Below are positions 48,701-62,519 of a stretch of DNA of 64,000 bases, piece after piece. Under the pieces are notes generated by a model that saw only the letters and a list, made by a program, of their open reading frames with translations, was not told where the DNA came from and did not search any database. The translations under genes and the position numbers were made by a program. Origin of the DNA: Poecilobothrus nobilitatus (Eukaryota; Arthropoda; Insecta; Diptera; Dolichopodidae); NCBI GenBank assembly GCA_947095535.1, contig OX352774.1:181038200-181102199 (forward strand), in the 5' to 3' direction. The stretch's first letter is position 1. Every line of letters begins with the position of its first letter.

Positions 48701-49684
48701 TTTCGTTAAAATATTTAGATAATGAAAAATCGAATATAAAACTTTGATTTTTTTTTTTTTTTTTTAAATCATTTCTTCATGACGACATGTCAATAACAAG
48801 GATATTGGCTTAGGCTGGACGTGAATATATATCTATCTATGTATGTATTTATATTTATAAATTTTTACATTATAATATAATTCATTATGGTAACGAATTA
48901 TAGTTGAATTTTTATGGTTAATAATTTTTTTTTTTTTTTTACTTAATACTGAATATTAAGATTATTTATATAGGCATAGATTTTAAGCATTTATTGACAG
49001 AATGAAGTTTTCTTTTTTTCCAAAAGCCCATTAAGATTTTTTTGTTCATATTATGAAGTTATAGTTTTGGGTTCTGAGAACTTTTAAGTATATAAGAATT
49101 TTTTTTTAATTTGTTATGAATTTTATTTTATGCATAATAAATTTCTATTTAAAATGTCAATGACATGAAAAATTAATAAATCCTTATTATACTTATTAAA
49201 ATATTTATGATAAAAATAATTTTTTTTATGTTTTGATTTTCTTTTATATTAGGTATAAAATTAGTGTAATGTAAATCTAAAATTTAATGGACATGGACAA
49301 ACTTAAATCTATAAGAAAATAATAATTGTGATATGATTTTAAAAAATGATATAATTAATTATGCTGGGAAAAATTTATGACAAAGTTGATGACAAAATTG
49401 ATTTTAAAAGAGCTTTACCAATATTGCGTAATTCAGTGTAATATGTAATATTCAAAAATAAATAAATAAATAAATGATTTTAAAAGAAAATTTCAATCAA
49501 ACCACATTTTTTTTTCATTTCAAAAGAAAATAAAATAATATAAAATAAAGTGGAAAATTAAAAATTTTAATATATTACAGAGATTTTTGATATATGTATT
49601 GCCTGCTGTATCTATTTTTATAAGATGGAAATTATAAATAAATACCTACGATTCTGGATTTAAATTAAATAGGTCAATTTAACA
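42721..49684. other. A+T-rich non-coding DNA, probably intronic or upstream of the Rap-GAP gene
   Basis: No exon recognised. Local features are a duplicated GAAAATATAATATATATAC block (43145-43216) and the hairpin at 44200-44239. A CpG-containing island in A+T-rich DNA lies at 45826-45860 (CCGGTCCTCAACCGGAAAGG and on). A patch with CCGCAACATTTTGCGG and repeated GCGACATTTTT units lies near 48265-48330, possibly a small transposon relic. Confidence 0.45.
44200..44239. repeat. Short hairpin, 17-bp arms
   Basis: TAAGACAATTGGTTCGT (44200-44216) pairs with ACGAACCGGTTGTCTTA (44223-44239) across a 6-base loop. The two positions that do not match as DNA are T opposite G, so an RNA copy would form a full 17-bp stem with two wobble pairs. 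Confidence 0.65.
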
Positions 49685-49915
49685 ATGAAAAAATATTTTG
49701 TTTCAGAAGGTATTAATTGTAAAGTACAATATTGTAAAGATAATAGGGATCTTCATGTAAAAGTGCATACTAGTCTTACCAACAGAGGATCGCAGGATTT
49801 GAGCAAATTTTTGACAGCAATTATTTTCGTTTTATATACAAAAATATGCACCGGAGGATCGGAGGAGGAGGATTTTACTCTAGGATTTCCTAGAGTAAAA
49901 TACTCTATACCTTAA
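49685..49915 (+). other. Weak 76-codon ORF ending in a perfect hairpin
   Basis: ATG at 49685 has an A at -3 (AACAATG). The product is mixed and charged (MKKYFVSEGINCKVQYCKDN and on), with a Gly/Glu-rich stretch GGSEEEDF near the end. Inside the frame, ATTTTACTCTAGG (49872-49884) and its exact complement (49889-49901) form a 13-bp stem with a 4-base loop. That is more typical of a repeat end than of coding sequence. No domain is recognised. Confidence 0.15.
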
Positions 49916-52900
49916 CAGTATAGCATATTTTATTTGCTAAAAGAAATTATAAATTCAATTAAATACCTATAAATATTTTTTTTTGTTAATAGATGACTTT
50001 CAGATAAGTTTTATTCCCTTGATCTACATTAACAATCCCACATAAAAAAAATAAAAATTCCTTTGAAAAAAAAAAATCCTCAAGTACATCCCCCCGAATA
50101 AATTAATTATTATGTGTCCTTTTCAAATAATTTTAACCCACCTAAAAATGCTTATTTACATGTTGTTTTTTTGTTTGTTTTTATTACTCCAAGGTAACAT
50201 TAAAACTTTTAAACAAAAAATATGGTGGTTTCTTTTCTAATTTCTATAATGTTATTTTAAGAATATGCCTTTTTTTTTTTTTGTAATTTAATAATAATTA
50301 ATTAAATTTAATTGTAGGTCTCAAAATATTATATTACAACAATTTTTAAACACCTAAAATAGAGCCTTCAAATTATTATTATTTACGGCATACATGACGT
50401 CATCACTTACTTCATATTATAATAACCACAATTTAAACAAACACCAAATTCATATAATATGTATTGTTTTGTTAATATTTGTATGTTTACATGAAATTTA
50501 TATTCTATATATTATATTATTTTTACCTAATTATTTTATTTATCTTTCAATCAACATCAACCCAATACAACATTAGCAATAACTTTGGAAATACGAACAA
50601 CAATGTGTAATAACCGAAATAAAAACAAAAATCCATTATACATATTTTAGTTTTTCTTCTTTATTAAAAAATCGATTTTAACAACCTTCCGATATCGAAA
50701 AAAAAAAAATAAATAAAAAAACTAAAATATAACACGAATCTTTCTAGTTTTTAGTCTATTGGAATTGGCCTACTTTTGGATCCACAAAAAAAAAACTAAC
50801 GAAATAAAAAAAAAATCAATAAAACAAAAAGATAAAAAAAAAAAAATTGAATACTATATTTTCGATATTTAACTTTTCTTTCTGTTACCACGTCCCACCA
50901 CACAATTTGTTCAGAAATCGAAATAAATAGTCAACGCAGTCCTCAATTTTCTATAATTTTCAATCAATCATAAAACAAAAAAAAAAAAAATTTTCAACGG
51001 TAATTTAACATTTTTTGTTTTTGTTTTTTTTTTTTTTTTTTTTGATATCATAAAATATCATCATCGAATTCGGAATTATTTTTAATTGCCTAAAAAGTAT
51101 CGATTTTAAACATATTAGTGGGGGGTTGATTCTACTACATAAAATGTATTTTTGTCGGTGCTCAGTTCATTGATTGTTTTTATTGCTTATTTTGTTGTTG
51201 TTTGATTTATTCTCAATGTGAAAAGAAGAATATGTATGTAGATATTAATTTTGTTAATTAATTTTTTTTCTACTTTGTTTTTTTTTTATTTTTATTCTTT
51301 GTTTTAGAAACTATAACTTTCTTTGGGTGAAACTTTTCTAACTTATGACATAAAAAAAGAACAAAAAACACAAAAATAAGTTTTCCTATGGTTTTGAAAA
51401 TTAAACATTAAAAATATGAAATTTAAACATGAAAAATATTAAAAATAAATAAATTATATTTTATCAAAAATTTTGAAAATGATGGTTTAGTAAATCCACA
51501 TGACATAGAATATGAAATATTTGTAAATTATCTTAAACAGATATAACTGTCGATAAATTTTCATTGCTGTTATATTGTTTTAATTATTTTTATGATTTTT
51601 ATGAAGTAGGCTTTGAATTTCAGATTAGTTTTGAACTTATTTTACTTAAACAATTACTCTACAATTGCTTTTATTAGATTAGGATCCTGAATAAATTATT
51701 TTTTGCGTTTTTTTACGCGCTAGTCAAACTCTAAGAAGAAGTCTTTTATAGGGGATAAAAATAGAAGAGAGCTGGAAGGTAATTTGGCAACGAACTTAAA
51801 AGTATTCTTTTTGAATAATGACGAAGAGTAGTCAGGTAGAATGCAACTTTACCGACCTATCTTAGGTCAAATATGTAATTTATAGATATTAACCAGATTT
51901 TTAGGAGAAAAATAATCTATACAACGGAGAAGGAAGCCTAAAATATTTGCTAGCAAATTTAGCTATATTAAAAATATATATTCCACAGCATTTTGTGAGC
52001 TCAATTAAAATGCATGAAATTAAAATTTTCCGACCGTTGAAAGGTTTCTTCGTCAAATCGCAGAAACGGTTCAAATTGATTTCTTTTTAAAGAAATCACA
52101 CAATTTTTACAATTATTGAAATATAATCAAATAATTTTTTAACTGTTTGATTTTTTAATTAATACCTTTTAACAATATTGCTTTGCAATATTATTTATAT
52201 TTACCCAAATAAGGTCTTTCTTAATAGCACCTAATACACAAATTTTTTTTGTTATTCTCTATCTGGTTTAGACAGTTTTTTTTTATTATATTAATAATTT
52301 TTGTCGCATGGCGGCGCGGTATTTTTTTCTTTGTTTACAAAAAGTAAACAAATAAACAAAAATTGCGATAATATAATATGGTTTTTTTTTTATCTAAATT
52401 GAGTTCAAAACGGAACAGACTGAAAAATTATCCGGTTGAAATTGTGTTCCGAAGGAAAATTGTAAGGAGAGGGATAGTACACTTCAAATTATAAAAGGTA
52501 AATAAACTATTTTGTTTTGGATTTTTTGATGATGAAATGGTGCAGAAAAAAACAAAATGACGCGAAAAATAAAAACAACAAAATGGCAAATAAATTGGGT
52601 CAATAAAAATTTGACAAAAGATTTTTTTTTTTTGTTTTTTATTATAGATAAATAAATATACTTTACTAAATAGCGGTTTATAAAGAGAATAATGCTATAA
52701 CAGTATATTTTGCTATTGAGATTATTATTATTTATCGTCAACGTCGCCATCATATTGTATTATTATATTATTATTGAAATATTAATTGAGAAGAATTTAA
52801 GATTTTTGTAAGTTTTATTTGTTTTAATTACAATTCTTTTTGGGACGCCTAAATTATTCGCGTTCCGTAAAGATTTTGTAAATTATTTTGTTAGACAAAA

Positions 52901-53699
52901 TAAATAAATAGAGTTCAAAAATAGATAATAAAAAATAAATAATTAAAATTAATTAACTATGTATGAATGTATTTAGTATTTTGAATTTTATTGTTTAGGA
53001 TAGATGGAGTGAGTGAAGTAAAATAAAATAATATTTAAAAGCAAAGAGAAATTTGTAAAATTTTGTTGCTACGTTCAACTTTAGAAAAATATGTTCTTAA
53101 TTAAAGAAAATATTGAATATAATTATATGTACATATGTAAATGTTGTTGTTTAAAAATCTTAGATTATTTATATCCCCTTTTAAGTTTACGGTTATCAAT
53201 ATTCTGTTCTGTCCATTTTTCTACATGTTTTGTACTTTTTTTTAAGTGTATTAGTAGTCATTTATCAGTAAAATTTTTATGTCTGTATTAATAAGCATAT
53301 GTATTTTGTCCCAAGAAAATGTTCGTTAAATTTCTAATTAATTTTTCTTCAAGAATTTTTAAAACTTTAAAATTACACACTTTTTACGTTACATTGTCCA
53401 AACATTCAAATGTGAAACGGTCAAAGTATTCAAACCAAAGCATCGAAATAAAAACTCCACTTAGCTTCGTTCGTATAAATATACATACATACATACCTAA
53501 TTTATTTCAGCTGTCAAAGTTTTCGAAGGAAGTAAAGCAAGCAAAGTATAAGCAATGGGCCATCACCATAGATACATATGTTACCAAGAGATGGGAAAAA
53601 AGGTGTAGTCCTATTTTTTCTTATTTGTTTTCCTATCTTAAAGTATTTAATCAAAAAAACATACTTATATGCATTTTATAATACATATGTATACATTTC

Positions 53700-54193
53700 G
53701 TTCACTCAGCTGTTTATATTCATGAAAATAATGTAAGGCAGTTTCTCATACCATAGTTCCATTTAAGAAATTTTAAGTTGTTATTTTACTTAATAATTGA
53801 AATATTTTGTTTTTAAAACTGAAATTTAATTTAATTAAAGTTATTAAAAATACTGTAAAGTAACAAAATATTAAATAAGTAATAAAATTTAAAAAAAAAA
53901 ATTGATCTATATATGTATTTCATTTTTAGGAAACTATTTTTGAAGAAATTAAAGCAATACATAAAGCTATATCATCTGAAGACTTATGATACACATCACC
54001 AAAATTTGTCAGTAAATTAAACGTGGAACTATAGAACTTTTAATTCTATATTAACACAGTAAGTAATTTAGAATGGTTATTTAGCTTTTTATGTGCAAAT
54101 TAAATTAAAAGCTCTATGGTTTTAACTCAAATTTAATAATAAATCACAAGTTTAACATGATTTGGGTGATAAGCACAGTTCACTCAGCTGTTT
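53700..54193. repeat. 16-bp perfect direct repeat 478 bp apart
   Basis: GTTCACTCAGCTGTTT occurs at 53700-53715 and 54178-54193. Similarity does not extend clearly beyond the 16 bases, so these may be parts of a dispersed repeat rather than element termini. Confidence 0.6.
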
Positions 54194-56039
54194 CTCAAAA
54201 AATTGACTGAAAATATTTTCTTCATTGTCTCTATATGGGTAATATACCTATGGCACATACCTATACACACATTTTTTTGAAATCTCTTTATGTACACATG
54301 TACATAGGCTAACTGCATTCTTAAAAAAATGTCCAAAACATGTATACACAAAGCTTTGATGTCTAATAAGAGCCTCATATTTTTTAAGATTTTAGAGATA
54401 TGAAAACAAAGAGAACTTTTTTAATTATGATTGACATAATGACATAAATGAATGTTCGCCTACAAAATAGTATAAATAGTTTCAATCGAAACCTACCGAA
54501 ACCTACTCAAGCTTACGAATTGTTTTATTCAAATGTGTTGTACTTGAATGCCCCTAGAGTTCTACAACACACGTAGATTCAAACTTGTGATTATATACTT
54601 GCTACTTCATATCACAATTTTATTTTCATCAATTTCATATATAATAAAGTTATACAAAGCAATATGCATTAACATTATTACTGAATGGGATTGCAGTTCA
54701 TGGTTTGTCACGTTCATAAATTGAAATGTCCTTAAACTATTTAAAACTTTAAAAAAAAACTTTGAAAAACTCATAAAGTGATCAAATTTCTTGCTTTAGA
54801 ATCAAACACTATTAAAATTACACTCATTTTAATAGTTTTACTTTTATCGATATAGAAAAACAAAAACTTATTTTTATCACCTTTGAAGTGTTGTTTTAAT
54901 TTATTTTTTACCTGTGAAATTCACCTGAATATTTTCATAAAGCATAACTTAATTTTTTTTTCTTTTAATTTTATTTATGTAATAATTATCTTTATTTTAG
55001 TTGTTTTTATATTAATATTTTCTATTTATTAAAATTCCACAAAATATTTGGTGCGTGATTTTTTATAAAAAAAAAAAAAAAAAAACAATAAACAAATAAA
55101 AAAGGAAAACAAGAAAAAATAAAACCTATGTGAAGGTGAACTTTTAACTGTCAGTCAAAAGTTTTGTAATCTAAGCAGTAAGTATAATATGCCTTCAAAG
55201 TTTACAAATAAAGCACGTATTGGATCATATTACGTAGGCTTACAATCATTTGACATAAATCAGTCATCGCATCTCTTCTTGTCAAGCACAAGCTTGATTA
55301 TGTGTTTGTTGTAAATGTTAAATATACTATCATCATATCAATTTAATAATGGGTTGGAAGAATCGAAAAGAAAATTTTGTCCAAATTTAAATAATTCTCA
55401 AAATAAATGAGGAGGTGCAACAATATTTTATGTAAATTAAATAATATAATTCTGATAGAAATGTTTACGTAAATAATAACTGACTAAAATGTGCAACGAT
55501 AGTTAAGATACACTAAACAGTGTTTTTTTTTATCAAAACACCCCTAAAAATTCTAAACTATCGGAATCAAATATTTTAGTTTCGTGATTGGACGATGATT
55601 TTATCAATGACATCATTACAATTTTTGATGAAATATTTCCTCCTATAAATTTGCTAATATTTGCTCTAATAACAAGTAACGAATGGTTTGGTACAAAAGA
55701 ATGGTTTCGCAAGTGAGTACTAGTTTAAATCACGCACAGCTCGCGAGTGTTCTTGTTGACATTTCTTTCAAAACATCTTACGAAGGTGTATAGAGTTAGT
55801 TATTACTTGGCACATCATCAGATCAACTTTCATCAATAAAAAAATGAATTGTGTAATAATAAACCTGAATAGAATTTTTTTTCTTTATAATTAGTGCCAA
55901 CATATCATTCTCTTTTATACAAACGATTGAAAAAAAAAATATGTAACTCAAATTCTTCAAATGGTTGAATATCTTGACATAATATATATAATTAAAAATA
56001 AAATATATGAAGATGAAAAAAATAATTTTAATGTTCAGT

Positions 56040-56105
56040 ATCAGAAGCATCAAAGTAACACCAAAATCATCAGTATCAATAACAGCAGCAGCATCAGTAT
56101 CACAC
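56040..56105. repeat. CAG/ATCAGT low-complexity triplet stretch
   Basis: Repeated ATCA, CAGTATCA and CAGCAGCAGC units. It is open on both strands (Ser/Asn-rich on plus; Asp/Ala/Val-rich on minus) and so imitates coding sequence, but the borders lack credible splice sites. Confidence 0.5.
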
Positions 56106-59100
56106 AGACTACCTTTTTTTATTTTTTTTTTGTTGAAAAACTTGCATATTAAAATAAAACGTTTTTATGGGTTTTTATGCGCTATTTTAATGTTTTATGA
56201 CTTTTTTTTTTTTTTATTTTATTTATGAGAATTGAGAAGTTTTGATGGTGTGTTTCATCATCACCATACACCACGTATAGTGCATAAATAAAAGCATATT
56301 TAATAGCATAAAAATTATAAATAAAAGAAAAGAAATGTTTTATTAAAATATATAATATAATATTATATTATATGCATTTAATATTTATATATATACATAT
56401 GTTAATACAATACACAATTTTTTGTTGTTTATTGTATATTCATGTAATCATATAAGAGTCACGTACAAATTGATATTTTTATGATATTTGAACAGTCGTA
56501 TGTTTTTTTTTTTTTCACCTTTTTTTTTACAGACAGACAACTATAGAAGTTATATATGAAAGTATTTATTATACTTTCTGTTAAGTGAGCCCTAATGTTC
56601 AGGTATTCATTCATTTATTAAAATGAATAGGTAGGTACATAGATATACATACATATATTATTTTTCCAAAGGTGATATATTTATTAAAAATGCATTTTAT
56701 GAATTTGAGAGGCATTTATTTTAACCAACAGATGTATTTAATATACATTTGAACCTATACGATATATTCATATTTTTTTTAAATTTTCCATTTATTCCTT
56801 TTGTTTCAAGGATGTGTATTAATAAATTTCTGGAAGAATAATAACTATACAGAAAGAATATTGTTTTGGGAACATAAGTATGCATTTTTTTTTTTGTGTT
56901 AATCTTTCGTATAAGGATAATCCAATCATTATATTCAATTATATGTAGAATCTCGTGAGAAAATTTAAAAAATCCTTGGAAAATATATACCTTAATAAAA
57001 AAAAGCAAAGAAAAACAAGAAGAAGATGTCCTTAAACAGGCAGAACCTGTAAATTAAAAAGAAATTCCCTTTTTAAAAGTGGGAAGAGATGTGTCGTATA
57101 ACATTAGTTATACGAAATGAAATCTATATAGTAAAAAAAAATAAAAATAAAAAGCAAAACTAAATTAAAGCGAAAATCATCAAATGTCACGTACAATTTC
57201 AAATCAAAGATCATAAAGCATTTTTAGGTTATTTCCAATCCCTTTTTTTGATTTTGAATACAAACAATTTTTTTTTTTTTTTTTTGTAGTGTAAATATAG
57301 GATTCTCAAATATTTGAGATTTTTTTTTTTTAAAGAAGATGCCAGATAAAAATTGATTCAGATTGATATACTTGTATATAATACTTACATATGTACTTGA
57401 TTGATTTACAGATAAGCTGTTTATGTGGGTACTAAATTTAGAATGAACGTGAAAGGATTTAAAAGTATGTATATATAGGTACTAAGTATATAGTAAAGTA
57501 AGGTAAATAAATGTATAACTCTATTTTAAGATGTATCAAAAAGGAAAAAAAAAAAAATATTCTAAGATTTTTTAAATTAATTATATGAGTATCAGAAATA
57601 TTTTGTTAGTGAAAACTTTTAGTAATGTTTAGAGATATTTTGGAAAAAAAAAAGTGTTAAAACTTTATTATATCGTTTACACATATACAAATTATCAACT
57701 TTTAATTTAATGACATTTGATATCTAATGTGATGGAACTCATGGTATTTTGATTGACAAGTTTCCATAAGCTATTTACTATAATGATATCTTGCATCCTT
57801 TAAAAATAATTGTACATTCTTGATACGTATTCTATCTAAATCATATGTATGTACATATTATTTTATTAAATTTTTAAATTGTATATGTATTAAATCTATT
57901 AAAAATTAAAGCCTTTGAGCCACATGAAACGAACGATTAGAAATTATTTAAAAACAGAAGAAATATGTTATAGTCTTAGATGATGCACTCCATTATAGGG
58001 CATCAGTTATAGCTATTATTAAAATGCTTCCGAAAAATGTTTATTTTCAATTTTTTTTGCAGCAAAGACATAAAATTTAACAAAAGTGTTGATTTAATGA
58101 TTAAATAATTTCTAAAGAATAAATTTTTAAATTTTAAGTTAAATATTTAAAAAAAAAAATCAATTTTATGATTTTCCGGATTGGTAATTATTTTCCTGAA
58201 CAACTGATCAGTAATTTTGCTAATGAAACAAAATTGTTCCAATGACATATGTTTCAATTCTTCTCATTTCAGTTTGTCATTGAAAAAAAATTCCGATACA
58301 ATTCTTGATATATTTCATTATGATTTTGTATTTTAATGAATTTAGACTAAAATTTTGTTTTTTTATTATTTTGTTTAAGTTTAGTTTTAAAATTTTTTGT
58401 TTTAAAATGAAAATTTCGGAAAAATAAAAAAAAATTAATTCTAGACCATTTTTATTTTTTATTCTTCTCAATTCAGCCAATGTCATTTTTAAATAAAAAA
58501 AATCTTTTTTTATTCTTTATTAGTACCATTTTCTACCAATAATAATTAAATAAATTAAAATAATAAAACTTTATTTTGCAAACATCGAAATAACGCTAAT
58601 AACAATTTGACAAATAATTTAACTGACAGTTTTCTCTGATTGCTATAATCGCCTATGCGGAGGAAAAAAGGGTATGTTTTTAATGAAACGTTTTTCCCGG
58701 AACCATTTCAATGATAGCTATAACTGACGCCTAGGCGAGATCTTTTAGAACAAACGTAATATACGTTTTCATATTAATTATATGGTAATATAAAACGGAA
58801 AAATGCAATGTCCTAAACCAGATTCAAACAACTTCTGTAGTAATTATTATGGTTTGGTATGGTTATAAAAAATTATTTATTTATTTTCATAATTTCAAAA
58901 ATCAATCAATTTATTTTATATATTTAGATTATTTTAAATTTCAACATTTTCATATAATATTTTATTATTTTTGTATACACTTAAAATTCAGGATAAGGTT
59001 ATTGGTTAAACTAACAAAAACATAATTTCCTGGAAATTATTTATTTTACATACGAACATACGAACATAAATAAATAAATGATGAAAAGTTTTTTTGATTT

Positions 59101-59136
59101 TTTCAAACAAAAATTTTCAACTATAATTGAATAATT

Positions 59137-59180
59137 TTCTAAATCTACTCTTTCTACTCTTCTAAATCTACTCTTTCTAC
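59137..59180. repeat. Two tandem copies of a 21-bp unit
   Basis: TTCTAAATCTACTCTTTCTA followed by C at 59137-59157 and again at 59160-59180. Confidence 0.8.
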
Positions 59181-60187
59181 TTAATTTTAAGTAATTTTAA
59201 ATAATTTTTTTTTCTTTTTGACCTTAATACATAATATATGTACATATATATAATAAATATACTATTGTTATTTTAATAATTTATTTAATTTATTTTTTTT
59301 TTTTTTGAAAATAAATAATTTTCCTAATCTTTTCCACCAAAATAAATAAAATTTTTCCTCTTAAATATTATTTTTCAGTGTCAAATAATTAAATTTTCAC
59401 CTTAGAATGTTTTTTTTTTTTTCTGCCTACTTGGGAATCATTTTCTGGCATTAGTTGCGTATAAAATACATATAACATTCTTTCATTCTAACAAAATACT
59501 TTATAATAACAAAATGATGCCGTCAATACACAGCATGATACACTTAAAAAACAATTTTTGAAAAAATAAAAATAAATAAATTTATGATAGATGGATGGAT
59601 GATTAGCCAAAAATAAATAAAAAAAATTGAAAATTAGAAAATAATAATAATAAATTGCTATTGATAGATCTATTAGATTGCTTCATTGCTCCATGCATAT
59701 AAAAAGAAAATTTTTTCCTTTAATTTTTTTTTTAAGGTGGTGGCAATATTTAAGAAGAGATAATAAAAACACATGTATAATATGCGTAAATAATTTTCAT
59801 ATTTTTATTTATTTTTTTTTTTTATTCTAGAATTTTCCTAGAAAAATGTCTTTAATACATTTTATAACTACATGTACATTATGTATATACATATATGCAC
59901 ATGTATTTACTAAGTAGAAATTTCATAAATAGAATAAAAACCTTTTTTTTTTTGAAATTATTATCACACCTGTATATGATGCGTACGTAAACATCTTCAT
60001 TGCATGTTTTTTTGTTTTTTTTTAATATATTGAAAATTAGCCCTTAATAATACGTCAATATTTTGTGGAATATTTTGTGAGGTAAACATGATAAAAAAAA
60101 AAATAAATGATAAAAATATAAAATATAAAAAAAAAAAAATATTGCAAAATGAAGAGGTGGACTTTTGTTATATTTTTGTTCAAAAAT

Positions 60188-60302
60188 AGTAAATTTATAT
60201 ATGTATATATATTTATATATGTATATATATAATGTAGATATATATATATATGTAGATATGTATATATATAATGTATATATATAATGTAATGTATATGATG
60301 TA
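60188..60302. repeat. TA/TATG/TAATGTAGA microsatellite
   Basis: Alternating (TA)n with interspersed TGTA and ATGTAGAT units across about 115 bases. Confidence 0.85.
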
Positions 60303-62477
60303 GATGTTTTTTTTTTTTATTATAAATTTATTTTCATTTTTCTTTCTAGGAATCCATTGAATTTTTATAAAATATATAGGAACGGATTACTTGAATTATT
60401 TTTTTATGTGCAATTTTTCCAAGAAAGAAAATTTATTTTTCACAAAAAAAATAAGAAATTCATTTTTATATTGGAACTAAAATATAAATATAAATATTAT
60501 GTATTATTTAACAAGTGATATCATTAATTTTTATTTTTTTTTATGTCTTTTTAAGAAAACAAATTTAATTTATAATAATAAAAACGATGATACCATCTAA
60601 AAGTAAAACAATTAATTAATTGCGTTATTTTTTTTTCTTAAAAAGGAACATCTGACTAAGATGGTAGTAGGTAGTAAGATAGGGATAGCCATAGGTATAC
60701 TTGTTCTAAGTACCTTCTTTCTATACTCCTATGAGCAATATATGCCTATAACAAATTTATGTATTATTTATATATTAGATTAAGTCTAAATGTCATAATT
60801 CATTATTTTCACTAAAGCGTTAATTATTCGATTGTAGCTGTGAATGTGTGAAAAACTATAACATTGCAGATTATAGTTTTACATTCTCTATAAAGATAAA
60901 CAATTTAAAACCTAAAGTTGTTAAATAAAACCATCGTCATACCAATTCCAACGAAATTCTCCATTGCTCTTCTCAATTTTTTAGACGATTTAAAAGCGGC
61001 TATAGTGGTCACTACAACTACAACAATAATTACTAAAATTTGTTAAAATTTAGTACAGCACTATAAGTTTATTATTAGAGTCTAAACAACAAGTTTTTTT
61101 TCTTAAACTGGGGGTGTGTTACAGAACATTATAGTAAATGACAAACAAAGTTTAAGTATAATGTTTGTTCAATTTGTGCTTTATAAAATAGCTCTCTATA
61201 AAAAAACAACACTCAAGTAATTGAACCATTCATTCAAGTAAGTGTCAAATTTAATAAAATGTACTCTAAAAAGATTGCAATTAGAGATTTCTGAACAAAA
61301 TTGAAGTTAATCAAACTAAATAAAAGAAAAACTAACGATAAAAAAAAAATTTTTTTTTAATACATACTGTATTGAACCATTTTGAGTACATACTGTTGTA
61401 TAATGACAATAATGACAATAATAATATTATAAATTACATTCTTCTTTGTAATTAATTTGACAGTCATAATATTAAAAACAAAAATATTGACTTCAAACGT
61501 CTTGTCTATGCTAGAAAAAATTAAATATTCTTTTTATAGGTATACATTATGTATGTATATTATACATATGTATGTATGTAGGTAGGTACTTTACTCTTTT
61601 AATATTTTTTTTAAAGTAAATCATTCAAAATTTTATTCTTTTTGTTTCTTTTATTTGGAAATTATGAAATTTCATCAAAAAAAAAAAAAAAACAAAACAA
61701 AACTATTTTTACATTATAATTTCGCAATTTACAAATCCATTAAAAAATAAGAAATTTTTTCTTCTTTTTTATTCTTTAAATTTTTGATGACCTGCTTTTT
61801 ACTTTAAATTTTTGATGTTTTTTTTAAATTAATTTTGGGATATATCCAAAACAAAATATAATATACATATATATAATGTACGTATATTATATATTGAATA
61901 TAAAAAAATAAATAAATAAAAAAAAAATCACATTAAATTAAATTGTTGAAATAAAGTTCTGTAAAAGAAAAAAAACACAAAAAAATGAATCTGAACTGAA
62001 CTTCTTTTAACTGTAAAAGAACATTTTTAATTTGTTACTAATATTAACTAATTATAAAAAGAAAAAGAAATGATCCGTATTAAATTTTATATTCAAAAAA
62101 TAAAATTTATAAAAAATTAATACTCTAAAATTATATTCAGTCCATTAAATACGCATTCTATTAAATTTTAATATATACATATATTACATACATACATACA
62201 TATGTATTTTCATTTAATTTAATTATGTTTTATTCATTTTAAATGGATATAAAATTAAAATTAAAAAAATTTTTTTTTTTTTTTTAATTTTGAACGATAA
62301 AAAAAGAAGAACTTAAATCATTTATGGAAGTGTATCTAATATACCTAGTGTTGCCAATGCCATTTACAACAAATTCTGAATCCATGCAATGCAACAACCT
62401 AAATATCAAAATAGCTGTGTTTAAAATGTTTACGCCTCGTATATGACGTGATACATAAATACATCGTATGTACTTTA

Positions 62478-62519
62478 TACGTGGTACATATTAAGGGCAT
62501 CATATCTACGTGGTACATA
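62478..62519. repeat. 13-bp direct repeat TACGTGGTACATA
   Basis: Perfect copies at 62478-62490 and 62507-62519, in a wider region rich in GTAC/TACGT words (about 62440-62570). Confidence 0.7.

Noticed and set aside
50886..50960. Minus-strand stretch reading IEDCVDYLFRFLNKLCGGT with a GTG|GTAACA donor
   Set aside because: Only about 20 codons, no start, a poor donor and no pyrimidine tract before the candidate acceptor.
51700..52080. Possible LINE or gene relic in a less A+T-biased segment
   Set aside because: Read in all frames it gave only short, interrupted stretches and no pattern I could tie to a family.
53319..53681. 120-codon plus-strand ORF
   Set aside because: It spans a TACATACATACATAC microsatellite and T runs, its composition is unremarkable for chance, and there is no domain or splice support.
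55823..56110. Minus-strand reading SLCDTDAAAVIDTDDFGV around 56040-56105
   Set aside because: Low-complexity ATCAGT/CAG repeat that is open on both strands. The upstream border is poly-A, not a splice acceptor.
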